A stretch of 64,000 nt of DNA from Jeotgalibacillus soli (GTDB taxonomy: Bacteria > Bacillota > Bacilli > Bacillales > Jeotgalibacillaceae), in NCBI RefSeq assembly GCF_000829435.1, contig NZ_JXRP01000020.1, forward strand, positions 114,864 through 178,863, in the 5' to 3' direction. Positions within the stretch are counted from its first letter, which is position 1, and each line of letters begins with the position of its first letter. The position numbers and the translations under genes are program-made. Under the pieces are notes generated by a model. That model saw only the letters and a list, made by a program, of their open reading frames with translations. It had not been told where the DNA came from and made no database searches. Positions 18,062-27,700 of the stretch are shown piece by piece.

Positions 18062-20476
18062 TTAGTTGGCAACGATATTGACAAGCTTACCTGGAACAGC
18101 GATTACTTTGCGTATCGTTTTTCCTTCGATGGATGACTGAACAGATTCATCTTTCATTGCCAATTCTTCCATTTGCTCGCGTGTTGCTTCTTTATCGATC
18201 ATAACTTTCGCTCTCATTTTGCCGTTTACTTGAATGACAATTTCAACTTCAGCGTCTACTAGCTTGGACTCATCAAAAGCCGGCCACTGTGAATACGTGA
18301 TAGTGTCTGTTTCACCAAGCTTTTCCCATAGTTCCTCTGCAATATGTGGTGCAAATGGAGCTACTAGCTGTACGAAGCCCTTCGCATATTCAACAGGGAT
18401 CACATCCGCTTTATTTGCTTCGTTCACAAAGACCATCATTTGAGAAATAGCCGTATTAAAACGAAGTCCTTCAGTATCCTCTGTTACTTTTTTCACCGTT
18501 TGATGATAAACCTTTTCCAATCCTTCATTTGGCGCATCCTGAATGCTTGCGGATAGCTTTCCTTCATCCGCTACAAACAGACGCCAAATTCGATCAAGGA
18601 AACGGCGTGAACCATCTAGACCATTTGTTGACCAGGCGATTGATGCATCAAGAGGTCCCATAAACATTTCGTAAACGCGAAGCGTATCAGCACCATGGCT
18701 TGAAACGATATCATCCGGATTTACAACATTCCCTTTTGACTTACTCATCTTCTCATTGTTTTCACCCAAAATCATTCCTTGGTTGAATAGCTTTTGGAAT
18801 GGTTCTTTCGTTGGAACTACGTCAATATCATAAAGCACCTTGTGCCAGAATCGTGCGTAAAGAAGGTGTAGCACGGCATGCTCTGCTCCGCCAATATAAA
18901 TATCAACCGGAAGCCAGTGATTAATTTTTTCTTGAGAAGCTAGAGCTTCGTTGTTATCAGGATCTAGGAAACGAAGATAGTACCAGCAGCTTCCTGCCCA
19001 CTGCGGCATGGTATTCGTTTCGCGGCGGCCCTTTTTGCCTGTTGCAGGATCAACAACATTTACCCACTCTGCTATGTTGGCAAGTGGAGATTCTCCTGTA
19101 CCTGAAGGCTTAATCTCATCAGTTATTGGCAGCATTAGTGGAAGCTCACTCTCAGGAACGCCTGTCATCGTGCCATCTTCCCAATGAATAATTGGAATTG
19201 GCTCACCCCAATAACGCTGGCGGCTAAACAGCCAGTCACGCAGACGATACGTGATTTTTTTCGTACCAAGCCCTTTTTCTTCAAGCCATTCAATCGCTTT
19301 TTGAATCCCATCCACTTTTCCAAGACCGTCAAGGAATCCAGAATTAATATGCTCACCGTCTCCAGTGTATGCTTCTTTTGTGATATCGCCGCCTTTGACA
19401 ACTTCAATAATTGGCAAATCAAATTTAACCGCAAATTCGTAATCACGTTCATCGTGAGCGGGTACAGCCATAATGGCGCCGCTTCCGTAGCTCATCAATA
19501 CGTAATCTGCAATCCAGATTGGCATTTTCTCACCATTTACTGGATTGATTGCATGAGCCCCTGTAAAGACGCCTGTTTTATCCTTTGCAAGATCCGTACG
19601 TTCAAGATCGCTCTTTGATTTGATTTGGTCAATATACGCAGCAACCTCTTCTTTTTGCTCCGGTGATGTGATGCGGTCAACAAATGGATGTTCTGGTGCA
19701 AGGACTGCGTACGTTGCCCCAAATAATGTATCTGGACGAGTCGTGAACACATCAAAGGATTCATCTGTATCCGCAATCTTGAACGTAATTTCTGCCCCTT
19801 CGGATTTCCCAACCCAGTTGCGCTGCATATCTTTAATGCTCTCAGGCCAGTCAAGCTCCTCAAGATCATCGATTAAACGTTCAGCATATGCAGTAATTTT
19901 CAAAACCCATTGCTTCATTGGACGGCGTTCAACCGGATGCCCTCCACGCTCACTCTTACCGTCGATAACTTCCTCGTTGGCTAGAACAGTGCCAAGTGCC
20001 GGGCACCAGTTTACTGCCACTTCGTCCACATATGCCAGACCTTTTTCATAAAGCTTCAAAAAGATCCACTGTGTCCATTTATAATAGCTTGGATCCGTTG
20101 TGCTAATTTCGCGATCCCAGTCATAGGAGAAGCCAAGCTCTTGGATTTGGCGGCGGAACGTATCGATGTTCTTTTTAGTAAACTCCGCTGGGTCATTTCC
20201 TGTATCAAGTGCATACTGCTCTGCTGGCAAACCGAATGCATCCCAGCCCATCGGATGTAATACATTGTAGCCCTGCATACGCTTATAACGCGCCAATATA
20301 TCCGTCGCTGTATAGCCTTCTGGGTGTCCCACATGAAGACCTGCTCCAGAAGGATACGGGAACATATCCAATGCATAAAATTTCTGTTTCCCTATTTCAT
20401 CTTTCGTTTTGAAGGTTTTATTATCAGCCCAATACTGCTGCCATTTTTTCTCGATCTTTTGATGATCAAAGCTCAT
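18062..20476 (-). CDS. leuS: Leucyl-tRNA synthetase
   Basis: An 804-residue class Ia synthetase that charges tRNA-Leu. The HIGH-type motif [16 protein letters not shown] lies at about residues 40-55 and [13 protein letters not shown] near 575-587. The CP1 editing domain is present ([20 protein letters not shown]) and the C-terminal anticodon-binding domain ends [11 protein letters not shown]. Length is normal for Bacillus. AGGAGGAAT lies 6 bases before the ATG. Expression is controlled by the T-box leader upstream, from which it is separated by an unusual tandem repeat. Confidence 0.98.
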   Translation of the reverse strand: MSFDHQKIEKKWQQYWADNKTFKTKDEIGKQKFYALDMFPYPSGAGLHVGHPEGYTATDILARYKRMQGYNVLHPMGWDAFGLPAEQYALDTGNDPAEFTKKNIDTFRRQIQELGFSYDWDREISTTDPSYYKWTQWIFLKLYEKGLAYVDEVAVNWCPALGTVLANEEVIDGKSERGGHPVERRPMKQWVLKITAYAERLIDDLEELDWPESIKDMQRNWVGKSEGAEITFKIADTDESFDVFTTRPDTLFGATYAVLAPEHPFVDRITSPEQKEEVAAYIDQIKSKSDLERTDLAKDKTGVFTGAHAINPVNGEKMPIWIADYVLMSYGSGAIMAVPAHDERDYEFAVKFDLPIIEVVKGGDITKEAYTGDGEHINSGFLDGLGKVDGIQKAIEWLEEKGLGTKKITYRLRDWLFSRQRYWGEPIPIIHWEDGTMTGVPESELPLMLPITDEIKPSGTGESPLANIAEWVNVVDPATGKKGRRETNTMPQWAGSCWYYLRFLDPDNNEALASQEKINHWLPVDIYIGGAEHAVLHLLYARFWHKVLYDIDVVPTKEPFQKLFNQGMILGENNEKMSKSKGNVVNPDDIVSSHGADTLRVYEMFMGPLDASIAWSTNGLDGSRRFLDRIWRLFVADEGKLSASIQDAPNEGLEKVYHQTVKKVTEDTEGLRFNTAISQMMVFVNEANKADVIPVEYAKGFVQLVAPFAPHIAEELWEKLGETDTITYSQWPAFDESKLVDAEVEIVIQVNGKMRAKVMIDKEATREQMEELAMKDESVQSSIEGKTIRKVIAVPGKLVNIVAN

Positions 20477-20510
20477 GAAAATTCCTCCTTAGTTGTCTTC
20501 AGTAAGCCTG

Positions 20511-20787
20511 CGGGTCTGAGCAAGCCGCCTGCGCTTCTTTTCTTTGTCCAGCTCCAGCGGCTAGACCCTCGAGGTCATAAGCCACCATACCCTTATTGGC
20601 AAAGAGCACCAACACGTGCATCGCGTCTTATGCTTGTCAGGTCTGAGCAAGCCGCCTGCGCTTCTTTTCTTTGTCCAGCTCCAGCGGCTAGACCCTCGAG
20701 GTCATAAGCCGCCATACCCTTATTGGCAAAGAGCACCAACACGTGCATCACGTCTTATGCTTGTCGGGTCTGAGCAAGCCGCCTGCA
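20511..20787. repeat. 127-bp tandem repeat in the leuS leader
   Basis: Two full copies and a 20-base partial third copy of a 127-bp unit starting GGTCTGAGCAAGCCGCCTGC (at 20513, 20640 and 20767). The full copies differ at only a few positions, for example ACC/GCC near 20583 and 20710. The unit carries a block TTTGTCCAGCTCCAGCGGCT that resembles intergenic repeats seen in other Bacillus genomes. It lies between the T-box terminator and the leuS ribosome site, so it is transcribed as 5' UTR. Confidence 0.93.
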
Positions 20788-20803
20788 CTTTTCAAATAAA
20801 AAA

Positions 20804-21030
20804 ATCCCTCGCCCCTATAATGGGACGAGAGATGATTGATTATCTCCCGCGGTACCACCCAAATTCGTGTACACGCACTCAAAAAAGTTATCATCCTTAT
20901 CGCGGAAAACGGACAATACTACTTGTTTTTTCGCATTGTCGACTCAGAGGCGAGTTCATGATGATTTCGGCTAACTTTCACCACCCGTTAGCTCTCTACT
21001 ACTCGAAAGGTCATCTCTACTATTCCTCTT
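20804..21030 (-). promoter_or_regulatory. T-box riboswitch, leucine-specific, for leuS
   Basis: Read on the minus strand, the conserved T-box GGGTGGTACCGCGG (20848-20861) precedes a terminator stem (20822-20833 with 20804-20815) and seven Ts. Stem I lies at about 20935-21030 with a GGTGGTGAAAG element and the candidate specifier CTC (20952-20954, in GAACTCGCC), a leucine codon. Uncharged tRNA-Leu would pair with the specifier and T-box and favour the antiterminator, raising leuS transcription. Confidence 0.93.
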
Positions 21031-21058
21031 CAACGTCATCTTTATAGAAGTAATTAAT

Positions 21059-21087
21059 ATTTTAGACAAAGGCTGGCGCAGTTGCAA
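21059..21087 (-). promoter_or_regulatory. Sigma-A promoter of leuS
   Basis: Minus strand TTGCAA (21082-21087), 17-bp spacer, TAAAAT (21059-21064), giving a start just upstream of the T-box stem I. A hairpin with AAAGGCT/AGCCTTT arms overlapping the spacer may also end yttB transcription. Confidence 0.7.
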
Positions 21088-21110
21088 GCCTTTTCTATAT
21101 TTTGATTGGT

Positions 21111-22301
21111 TCACGTTATTTGTCCAGGTGCCTTGTCTGCTGCCCTTTTTGTAAGATAATCATAAAATACCGTTGTAACCATTCCTATGACAAGCAATGC
21201 AATGATAAATATAAATAGTACACTCATACCATAATAGTCTACAAGGACCCCGCCCATAACCGGGCCAATCATCCTTCCTGCTGTACCCGTACTATTCACA
21301 ACACCTTGATAGAACCCTTCTCTTCCTTTAGGCGCTAATTGATCGGCAATCGTCGGAACAACCGGCCAAATGAGCATTTCACCAATGGTTAAAATAATCA
21401 TTGCGGCTAAAAACCCCTGAAAAGACCCTGCATAGGCAGCGACAGCAAAGGATCCCATAAAGATGACGAGACCAATCAGCATCTGTTTTTTTAAATTGTT
21501 CTCAAAACGCTTTACAATCGGCTTGATTAACGGTTGACCAAGCACAATTAATGCACCATTAATCGTCCACAGCAAGCTGTACTGATTAAGAGTGATATTA
21601 ATTTGCTGGGTGTAAGCTGAAATCGTCGACATCCATTGAACATATCCTACCCAACAAAGCATATAACCGATACACAAAATGAGCAGTGACACAAAGGCAG
21701 ATTTATTTTTAATCTGCTTGCTTTCCTGCAGTACGCTTGTCTGTATATTCGGTTGAATAGAAATCCCCCGATACGTGATGAGTGCCAGCAAAAAGAATAA
21801 AGCATACATGAGCATATTGGCTAAAAAGATATAGTCAAATGACACCGCAGCCACAACTCCACCTAATGCAGCTCCAACAGCTACTCCAAGGTTTTGCGCC
21901 AAATAAACGGCATTGAAGGCTTTACGTCCTCCTTCGGGCCATACAGATCCAGCCATCGCATACATTGATGGGAAAACAATTCCCGAACCAAAGCCAATGA
22001 TAATCAAAAAGATGACATAATGCGGCCATCCATGCCAGAAATTAAGTCCGATCAGCGCTGAAAGAGAAATCACAATCCCGAGCATAATGGATCGATAACC
22101 ACCCAGACGATCAAACAGCGTTCCCCCTAATAAATTTCCAACGACACTCGCTCCCGCATTGGCCATCAAGACAAGCCCTGCCACAGATAAAGATTTCCCG
22201 AGATGCTCGTGAATATAAATTGTATTTAACGGCCACAAAAATGAAGAAGCCGTGACATTAATCATCATTCCAATTACAAGAACCCACAACGAACGTGGCA
22301 T
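21111..22301 (-). CDS. yttB: MFS multidrug-type transporter YttB
   Basis: About 396 residues with 12 predicted membrane segments of the major facilitator superfamily. The loop 2-3 signature appears as GNLLGGTLFDRLGGYRSIMLG. The frame reaches 22358, but GAGGAAGG lies 10 bases before the ATG at 22301 (MPRSLWVLVIGMM), and the upstream part is charged and unlike transporter N-termini; I chose 22301. In B. subtilis yttB also lies near leuS. The substrate is unknown; drug or metabolite export is the usual guess for this subgroup. Confidence 0.88.
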   Translation of the reverse strand: MPRSLWVLVIGMMINVTASSFLWPLNTIYIHEHLGKSLSVAGLVLMANAGASVVGNLLGGTLFDRLGGYRSIMLGIVISLSALIGLNFWHGWPHYVIFLIIIGFGSGIVFPSMYAMAGSVWPEGGRKAFNAVYLAQNLGVAVGAALGGVVAAVSFDYIFLANMLMYALFFLLALITYRGISIQPNIQTSVLQESKQIKNKSAFVSLLILCIGYMLCWVGYVQWMSTISAYTQQINITLNQYSLLWTINGALIVLGQPLIKPIVKRFENNLKKQMLIGLVIFMGSFAVAAYAGSFQGFLAAMIILTIGEMLIWPVVPTIADQLAPKGREGFYQGVVNSTGTAGRMIGPVMGGVLVDYYGMSVLFIFIIALLVIGMVTTVFYDYLTKRAADKAPGQIT

Positions 22302-22563
22302 ATTTACAGCTTCCTTCCTCATAAACTTCCTATTTCGATCAGTTTCTATTTCAAGCACAAAACTATTTTAGTCTTTTCTTGCTGATCGTTCAAGGGAAGG
22401 GGATTTATATGCTTATTTTTCAACTATAGGAATGAAGGTCATTGGAATGGAGCGACTATTCATGATAGAATGCGCTATAGAAGCGAGCCATGTTTTTTAT
22501 CATTATTCTAACCTCAAAAAAACACTGGTATACCGTTCACTTTATACAAGGAGGATTGAATCC

Positions 22564-23532
22564 TTGACTCAATCAAACCCATTTCCATTTGCAATGGATA
22601 ACAAGCGATACCATACATGGAATTATCATTTACGAAATCATTTTGGCCATAAAGTGTTTAAAGTAGCACTAGACGGAGGTTTTGACTGTCCGAATCGCGA
22701 CGGGACAGTTGCACACGGCGGCTGTACGTTTTGCAGCGCTGCCGGCTCCGGTGATTTTTCGGGAAATCGTGTTGATCCGCTTGAAAAACAATTTAATGAT
22801 ATTAAGGAACGAATGCACCGAAAATGGAAAGATGGCAAATATATGGCGTATTTTCAGGCATTTACGAACACGCATGCTCCCGTTGAAGTCCTGCGTGAAA
22901 AATATGAAGCCGTACTCAAGCTAGATGATGTGGTCGGTTTATCGATTGCGACCCGTCCGGATTGTTTACCGAATGATGTGGTGGACTACTTAGCAGAACT
23001 GAACGAACGTACATATCTATGGGTGGAGCTTGGTCTTCAAACCGTTCATGAGTCTACCGCGACGATGATCAATCGGGCACATGATTTTGAGTGCTATAAA
23101 GAGGGAGTTCAAAAGCTTCGCGAACGCGGTATTCGTGTTTGCTCCCACATCATAAACGGCCTTCCAAAGGAAGATTACGGCATGATGATGGAGACAGCGA
23201 AAGCCGTTGCAGCCCTGGACGTTCAGGGGATAAAAATCCATTTGCTCCATTTACTTAAAGGAACACCGATGGTTAAGCAATATGAAAAAGGCATGCTCGA
23301 ATTTTTATCCCAGGACGATTATGTGAAGCTCGTTTGCGACCAGCTTGAAATCCTTCCGCAAGAAATGATTATTCACCGCATTACAGGGGATGGTCCGATC
23401 AATTTAATGGTAGGACCGATGTGGAGCGTGAATAAGTGGGAAGTGCTGACAGATATCGACCGCGAGCTGATTCGCCGTGAATCCTATCAAGGAAAGCTAT
23501 ACAACCGTAAAGAGGTGACAACGAATCCATGA
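22564..23532 (+). CDS. ytqA: Radical SAM protein YtqA (TIGR01212 family)
   Basis: A 322-residue radical SAM enzyme related to Elp3. The iron-sulfur cysteines lie in DCPNRDGTVAHGGCTFC (Cys42, Cys54, Cys57), a spacing wider than the standard CxxxCxxC and typical of this family. The open frame extends to 22432, but AAGGAGG lies 9 bases before a TTG at 22564 and family similarity begins there (TQSNPFPFAMDNKRYHTWN). Its stop overlaps the mnmM start. I recall recent work linking YtqA to the same wobble-uridine pathway as MnmM; treat that as recollection. The pairing supports it. Confidence 0.9.
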   Translation: MTQSNPFPFAMDNKRYHTWNYHLRNHFGHKVFKVALDGGFDCPNRDGTVAHGGCTFCSAAGSGDFSGNRVDPLEKQFNDIKERMHRKWKDGKYMAYFQAFTNTHAPVEVLREKYEAVLKLDDVVGLSIATRPDCLPNDVVDYLAELNERTYLWVELGLQTVHESTATMINRAHDFECYKEGVQKLRERGIRVCSHIINGLPKEDYGMMMETAKAVAALDVQGIKIHLLHLLKGTPMVKQYEKGMLEFLSQDDYVKLVCDQLEILPQEMIIHRITGDGPINLMVGPMWSVNKWEVLTDIDRELIRRESYQGKLYNRKEVTTNP

Positions 23533-24101
23533 AACTAGACCGCATATTGCCCTATGCTCGCAGCCTTCTTGAACGTTCTGTTTCTAAAGGCGATGTAGTT
23601 GTAGATGCCACCATTGGAAACGGAAACGATACCTTATTTTTGGCACAGCTTGTTGGCGAACACGGCAGAGTATACGGCTTCGATATTCAGCAGGAAGCGA
23701 TTGATGAGACAACCTTAAAGCTTGAAGAGCATAACATGCGCAGCCAGGTCACCTTGTTCAAGCAAGGGCACGAAACGCTGTCGCAGGTTATTCCGCCCGT
23801 CCATCACGGCTCGATTACTGGCGCCGTTTTTAATCTCGGCTATTTGCCTGGCGGTGATCATACTATTGTAACGCGCCCTCGCACAACCATTGCGGCCATT
23901 GAACAGCTTCTTGATTTAATGGCTCCTGGAGGCATGATTATTCTTGTAATCTACCACGGCCACCCGGAAGGCGCGGTCGAAAGAGAATATTTACTTCGTT
24001 TTGTCCAAAAAATTGATCAGCAAGAAGCACATGTGCTCCGCTATCAATTTATGAACCAGCAAAATCATCCGCCTTTTATTGTGGCGATTGAGAAAAGATA
24101 A
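23529..24101 (+). CDS. mnmM: tRNA mnm5s2U34 methyltransferase MnmM (YtqB)
   Basis: A 190-residue SAM-dependent methyltransferase. The SAM motif VVDATIGNGNDTLFLA is near residues 24-39, and the signature FNLGYLPGGDH near 96-106 is typical of YtqB. In Gram-positive bacteria this protein methylates nm5s2U at tRNA position 34 to mnm5s2U, replacing the methyltransferase half of MnmC. The ATG overlaps the ytqA stop (ATGA), so the two are translationally coupled. A bidirectional terminator follows. Confidence 0.92.
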   Translation: MKLDRILPYARSLLERSVSKGDVVVDATIGNGNDTLFLAQLVGEHGRVYGFDIQQEAIDETTLKLEEHNMRSQVTLFKQGHETLSQVIPPVHHGSITGAVFNLGYLPGGDHTIVTRPRTTIAAIEQLLDLMAPGGMIILVIYHGHPEGAVEREYLLRFVQKIDQQEAHVLRYQFMNQQNHPPFIVAIEKR

Positions 24102-24104
24102 TGC

Positions 24105-24145
24105 AAAAAGAAGCTAGCCCAACGATTCGGGACTAGCTTCTTTTT
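24105..24145. terminator. Bidirectional terminator between mnmM and the LLM gene
   Basis: A 13-bp stem (24105-24117 with 24133-24145) with A and T runs inside the arms; it overlaps the stop codon of the minus-strand gene. Confidence 0.88.
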
Positions 24146-25145
24146 ATAGCATGCGCTCGGCAATCCGCTCAATTGATTTTATTTTATCCTGAAAGTCATA
24201 TGTAATGGCTGTCAGAATGATTTCTTCCGTTTGATATTCCTCGCTAAGACGATGCAGTTCGGCTTCTACATGATCGACATCTCCGACAATCATGCGTTTC
24301 CGATTTTCCAATACTCTCGCCCACTCATATTTGCTGTATGGATATGCTGCAGCCTTTTCCGGACTCGGCGTTCCATTTGAAGGCATTCCTTGCTCCATCA
24401 TGATCATGGAAAGATCAAGACTTGAAGCAATTCTCTCTGCATCCTCCATTGTTTCTCCGCAAATCGTAAACACAGCTAGATTATTTTTCGGTTCACTGTA
24501 ATAATCAGAAGGCTTAAACTGATCTAGGTACTGCTTCATATATTCTGAACCGACTTCACCATTAATAAAGAGTGCAAAGGTATATGGCAGCCCTTTTTCA
24601 GCGGCTAAAGCTGCTGATGATGGACTAGAGCCAAGCATCCAAACATCCGGCACCGTTTTTGTGACGGGAGTTGCCTTTAGTCCTTCATATGGATGATCCT
24701 CAGGCAGCCTGTCATGTAAATAGTAAAGCAGTTCATCCACCTGCTCGGGGTAGCGATTTAAATCACGAAACTTCCCTTCACGAAGCGCCAATGAAGCGCG
24801 CGGCATCCCGCCAGGTGCCCTGCCAATTCCTAGGTCGATTCTTTTCGGAGTCAGTCCTTCCAAAAGCTTAAAATTTTCCGCAACCTTGTAAGAGCTATAA
24901 TGAGGCAGCATCACGCCGCCAGAACCAACACGAATCCGCTCTGTTTTCGAGGCTAAATGCGAAATAAGCACTTCAGGCGAAGAGCCTGCCAATGTTGTAG
25001 CATCATGATGCTCCGATACCCAAAAACGGTGAAAGCCAAGCTGATCCGCCCGCTGCGCAAGCTTGACGGTTTGACGAAGAGCTTCCTCCGCACTGGTTCC
25101 CTCTGAAATTGCCGATTGATCTAATATACTCAAGGTCAATGCCAT
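24144..25145 (-). CDS. Luciferase-like flavin-dependent oxidoreductase (LLM class)
   Basis: About 333 residues of bacterial-luciferase-like fold (group MsnO8-type). Typical blocks are SILDQSAISEGTSAEEAL, FWVSEHHDATTLAGSSPEV, GSGGVMLPHYSSYKVAENF and IDLGIGRAPGG. These enzymes use reduced FMN to oxidise small substrates, and the substrate here is unknown. A longer frame starts at 25169, but AGGAGGAAAC places the start at the ATG at 25145 (MALTLSILDQ). It is a single gene between mnmM and the ytpB remnant. Confidence 0.9.
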   Translation of the reverse strand: MALTLSILDQSAISEGTSAEEALRQTVKLAQRADQLGFHRFWVSEHHDATTLAGSSPEVLISHLASKTERIRVGSGGVMLPHYSSYKVAENFKLLEGLTPKRIDLGIGRAPGGMPRASLALREGKFRDLNRYPEQVDELLYYLHDRLPEDHPYEGLKATPVTKTVPDVWMLGSSPSSAALAAEKGLPYTFALFINGEVGSEYMKQYLDQFKPSDYYSEPKNNLAVFTICGETMEDAERIASSLDLSMIMMEQGMPSNGTPSPEKAAAYPYSKYEWARVLENRKRMIVGDVDHVEAELHRLSEEYQTEEIILTAITYDFQDKIKSIERIAERML

Positions 25146-25210
25146 AATGTTTCCTCCTTTATTACACACACTTATTATTATAGAATTCCTCTAAAAAGTC
25201 GAAAAATCCG

Positions 25211-25660
25211 CTTGCATGCAAGCGGATGGGTTTACATCATTCGCTAAATCCTCCTCCTGGTCGATTAAATAATCCAGCAAAATATGTAAGCCTTGAATAT
25301 AAAGAAAATAGCCATTTGGATCACAGCCGAAAAGGATGAATCAAAATCAGGACGAAAGGTGTAGGACACAAGACAAAAAATACCAAGTGTTGATCCCGTA
25401 CATGCCGAGACTTGATACCATGCTATTTGAGGGAAAGTGGCCTTATGAGTCTCAAACCACTGCTTCAGGCGTTCAACCCGCTCTTTTTCATGAACATGCA
25501 TATGAAATTGCAGACGACAACAATATCGGCAAGCTCAATCAGCTCATTTTTAATGTAAGGATAATTTTGAAGACCTTTGAGCGTTTGCTAACAGGATACA
25601 ACAAGAGACGCAAGATACCCTCCATCCTCCTGTTCCTTGCTAAGTTTCACTAGTACTTGT
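25211..25660 (-). pseudogene. ytpB: Remnant of ytpB (tetraprenyl-beta-curcumene synthase, DUF2600)
   Basis: Reading the minus strand gives EQEDGGYLASLVVSC, a stop, then QTLKGLQNYPYIKNELIELA, a frameshift near 25510, RLQFHMHVHEKERVERLKQW and FETHKATFPQIAWYQVSACT, GSTLGIFCLVSY, another frameshift near 25300, and GLHILLDYLIDQEEDLAND. These are central blocks of the DUF2600 family. The N-terminal third and the C-terminus are gone. Its position upstream of ytpA matches B. subtilis ytpB, whose product makes C35 terpenes from heptaprenyl diphosphate. It is clearly non-functional. Confidence 0.82.
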
Positions 25661-25910
25661 TCAGTTATAAAGATCGAATGTTGTTTCTGTAACCTGCTTG
25701 ACACTAACCATTATCTACAAATGAATGTAGTCTCTCCACATAACAACCAGAATAAATATAGAATACATAGGGGATTATTTTATTCAATCCTCTTCCCAAT
25801 CAGCATCGAACAAACATTTAATATAATCAATTTACGGCACAGAAAGGTTTTTAATGAAAAGAGCAAGAATGATTAATTACTTTATTGGTTTATACAACCA
25901 AGTCCGCATC

Positions 25911-26683
25911 CTACGAACCTCCAATATGAGCAACACTCGTTTGTTTAAATTTATGCCAAACCCATATAAGTCGGATAACCATTAATATTGTGGCAAAAGC
26001 AAGGAGCAAGAAAAAACTATTAAACCCTAATATCACCAAGTGCATTTGTTCTTTTTCCTTAGACAGTATCCAGTCTGTAATTGACCCGCTTACCCACAAG
26101 CTCATAAACGTTATCCCTAAAGCCGTTCCAATTATATTTTCCAATTTCATATCATGTGCCGGTCGTGAATAAGAAGCTGTACAGTCTGAAAGAAATACAA
26201 TATTATAATCAAGCATAAAGCCGTCACGAGCCGTTGACTCTACACATACATTTGTGGCAATACCTGTCATAATCAATGTTTTTACACTCAGAGTTCGCAA
26301 AACAGAATCGAGTCTGGTGTTAATAAACGCACTATATCGATGCTTGATAACGATGATATCTTCTTGAGGAATAATTTCATAGAAATCACTTCCCCATGTA
26401 TCTTTTCTGTATACCCCGTTATGCTCTGTTTTTCGTAAATTCCCACGACCTGCCCAAGCCGCAGAATCCGTCGCTTTTTCGTGGATAGTTTGGATCAGGA
26501 TAACCGGTACTTGTGATCCCTTGCTTCTGAAATCAATTCGGTTAGATTAGGCATCATTGTTTTAACCATCCCTACATCTGCACCTTGTATCCCCAGCGCC
26601 CCTTCTTCAGAACAAAAATCATTCTGTACATCAACCACAATTAATGCTGTACTAGCTGGATCAATCTTATTTATAAATGACAT
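25911..26683 (-). pseudogene. Isochorismatase-like hydrolase, frameshifted and fused to a membrane-protein tail
   Basis: The ATG at 26683 begins MSFINKIDPASTALIVVDVQ, the start of a cysteine hydrolase (catalytic Asp in VVDVQNDF). A one-base loss near 26505 ends this frame; the next frame resumes at VPVILIQTIHEKATD and stays open through the catalytic region TGIATNVCVESTARDGF (Cys in NVCVES) to SDCTASYSRPAHDMKLENI. After that the sequence turns into about 65 residues with two membrane segments (GTALGITFMSLWVSGSI and FFLLLAFATILMVIRLIW), like the end of an MFS carrier. Both the frameshift and the foreign tail argue against function. Confidence 0.8.
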
Positions 26684-26793
26684 CAAACATCTTCCTCTCT
26701 TATCATGATTTGATAGTTAAAGAATCAATAAGTTTATAAGCAAATATCCACTAAATATCGTCATCAAATTTATGATAGAAACAGCATTTTTAG

Positions 26794-27693
26794 CTATTCA
26801 ACAAATTGCATATCAACTAACTCTCCATACTCGTATCCCTTCGTAAAAATACCCGTTTTCTCCACAACCTCCATTGTTTTCGCTACCGATTCTTCAGAAA
26901 TAAAACTATCCTTACTCCATAGTTCATCTTCGTATGCACGATCTAACGCTGCTTGCATGCTTTTTTCATTCGCGGTTGGGAATTCCTTTTCTACGATTTC
27001 CATCGCAAGTGCAGGATCCTCATTAATCGAATTTAATCCTTTGATGACTGCATTGACAAAAGCTTGTACAGTTTCAGGGTCTTCTTCGATACTAGATTTT
27101 TTAATGCTAACCACTGAGTATGGATAATCCCCTAAGTCTGTAAAGCTATAAAACGGCTCATCCCATATTCCTTTATCCATGCCTTCTTTAATTTGCGGCT
27201 CTGCTCCATTGGCAATTTGAGTTTTGTCTATTTCAACTAATGAAGTAACTGCTGCGGGATCTGCAGGTTCTTCAAACATTACATCTTTATCTGGATCTAA
27301 TCCTACATCTATTAAAAGCCATCTTGTTAATAAATTTAAACTGCCGCCATGGCGTCCAGCTGCAATAGTTTTTCCATCAAAAAACTCGGCAAGTTCTTCT
27401 TTATCTGTAGATTCAGGTACCTCTAAATCACTATCGGCCATTAAATATACATTTGCTCGGTTGACAACATTTACGATCGATTGAATAGGATCCGGACTAT
27501 CAACATTTGCCATCGCATTGGATTCTGGACCACCAATATTCCCCAAGACATCTCCACTTACAACTGATGTTACGTGAGCCCCGCCAGTAGCTGAAATAAT
27601 CTCAACCTCCAACCCTTCTTCTTCAAAATAGCCTTTATGAATCGCTGCATAAAGAGGAAGATACCCAATAGAGTGCACAGGTTCTGCAGTTGT
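26794..27693 (-). pseudogene. NMT1/SsuA-like ABC substrate-binding protein lacking its N-terminus
   Basis: The minus strand encodes a periplasmic-type binding protein of the NitT/TauT/thiamine-precursor class: HSIGYLPLYAAIHKGYFEEE, ATGGAHVTSVVSGDV, FDGKTIAAGRHGGSLNLLTR and a lysine- and glutamate-rich C-terminal lobe. About 294 codons are open from a GTG, but only KRFTTAEP lies before it, preceded by a stop. The signal peptide and lipobox are missing, and no ribosome site is seen. At about 27695 the homology ends abruptly against a LysR fragment on the other strand. No permease or ATPase gene is nearby. Confidence 0.78.
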
Positions 27694-27700
27694 AAATCGT

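Noticed and set aside
18234..20051. Antisense frames inside leuS
   Set aside because: Shadows of a highly conserved gene with strong codon bias; no ribosome sites.
20511..20787. Possible CRISPR array
   Set aside because: Units are 127 bp, directly adjacent, with no unique spacers and no cas genes.
20324..21047. Plus-strand frames across the leuS leader
   Set aside because: They span the T-box and the tandem repeat, repeat themselves because of the 127-bp duplication and have no homology I recognise.
22432..22563. Longer N-terminus for YtqA
   Set aside because: The AAGGAGG site 9 bases before TTG 22564 and the family N-terminus place the start there.
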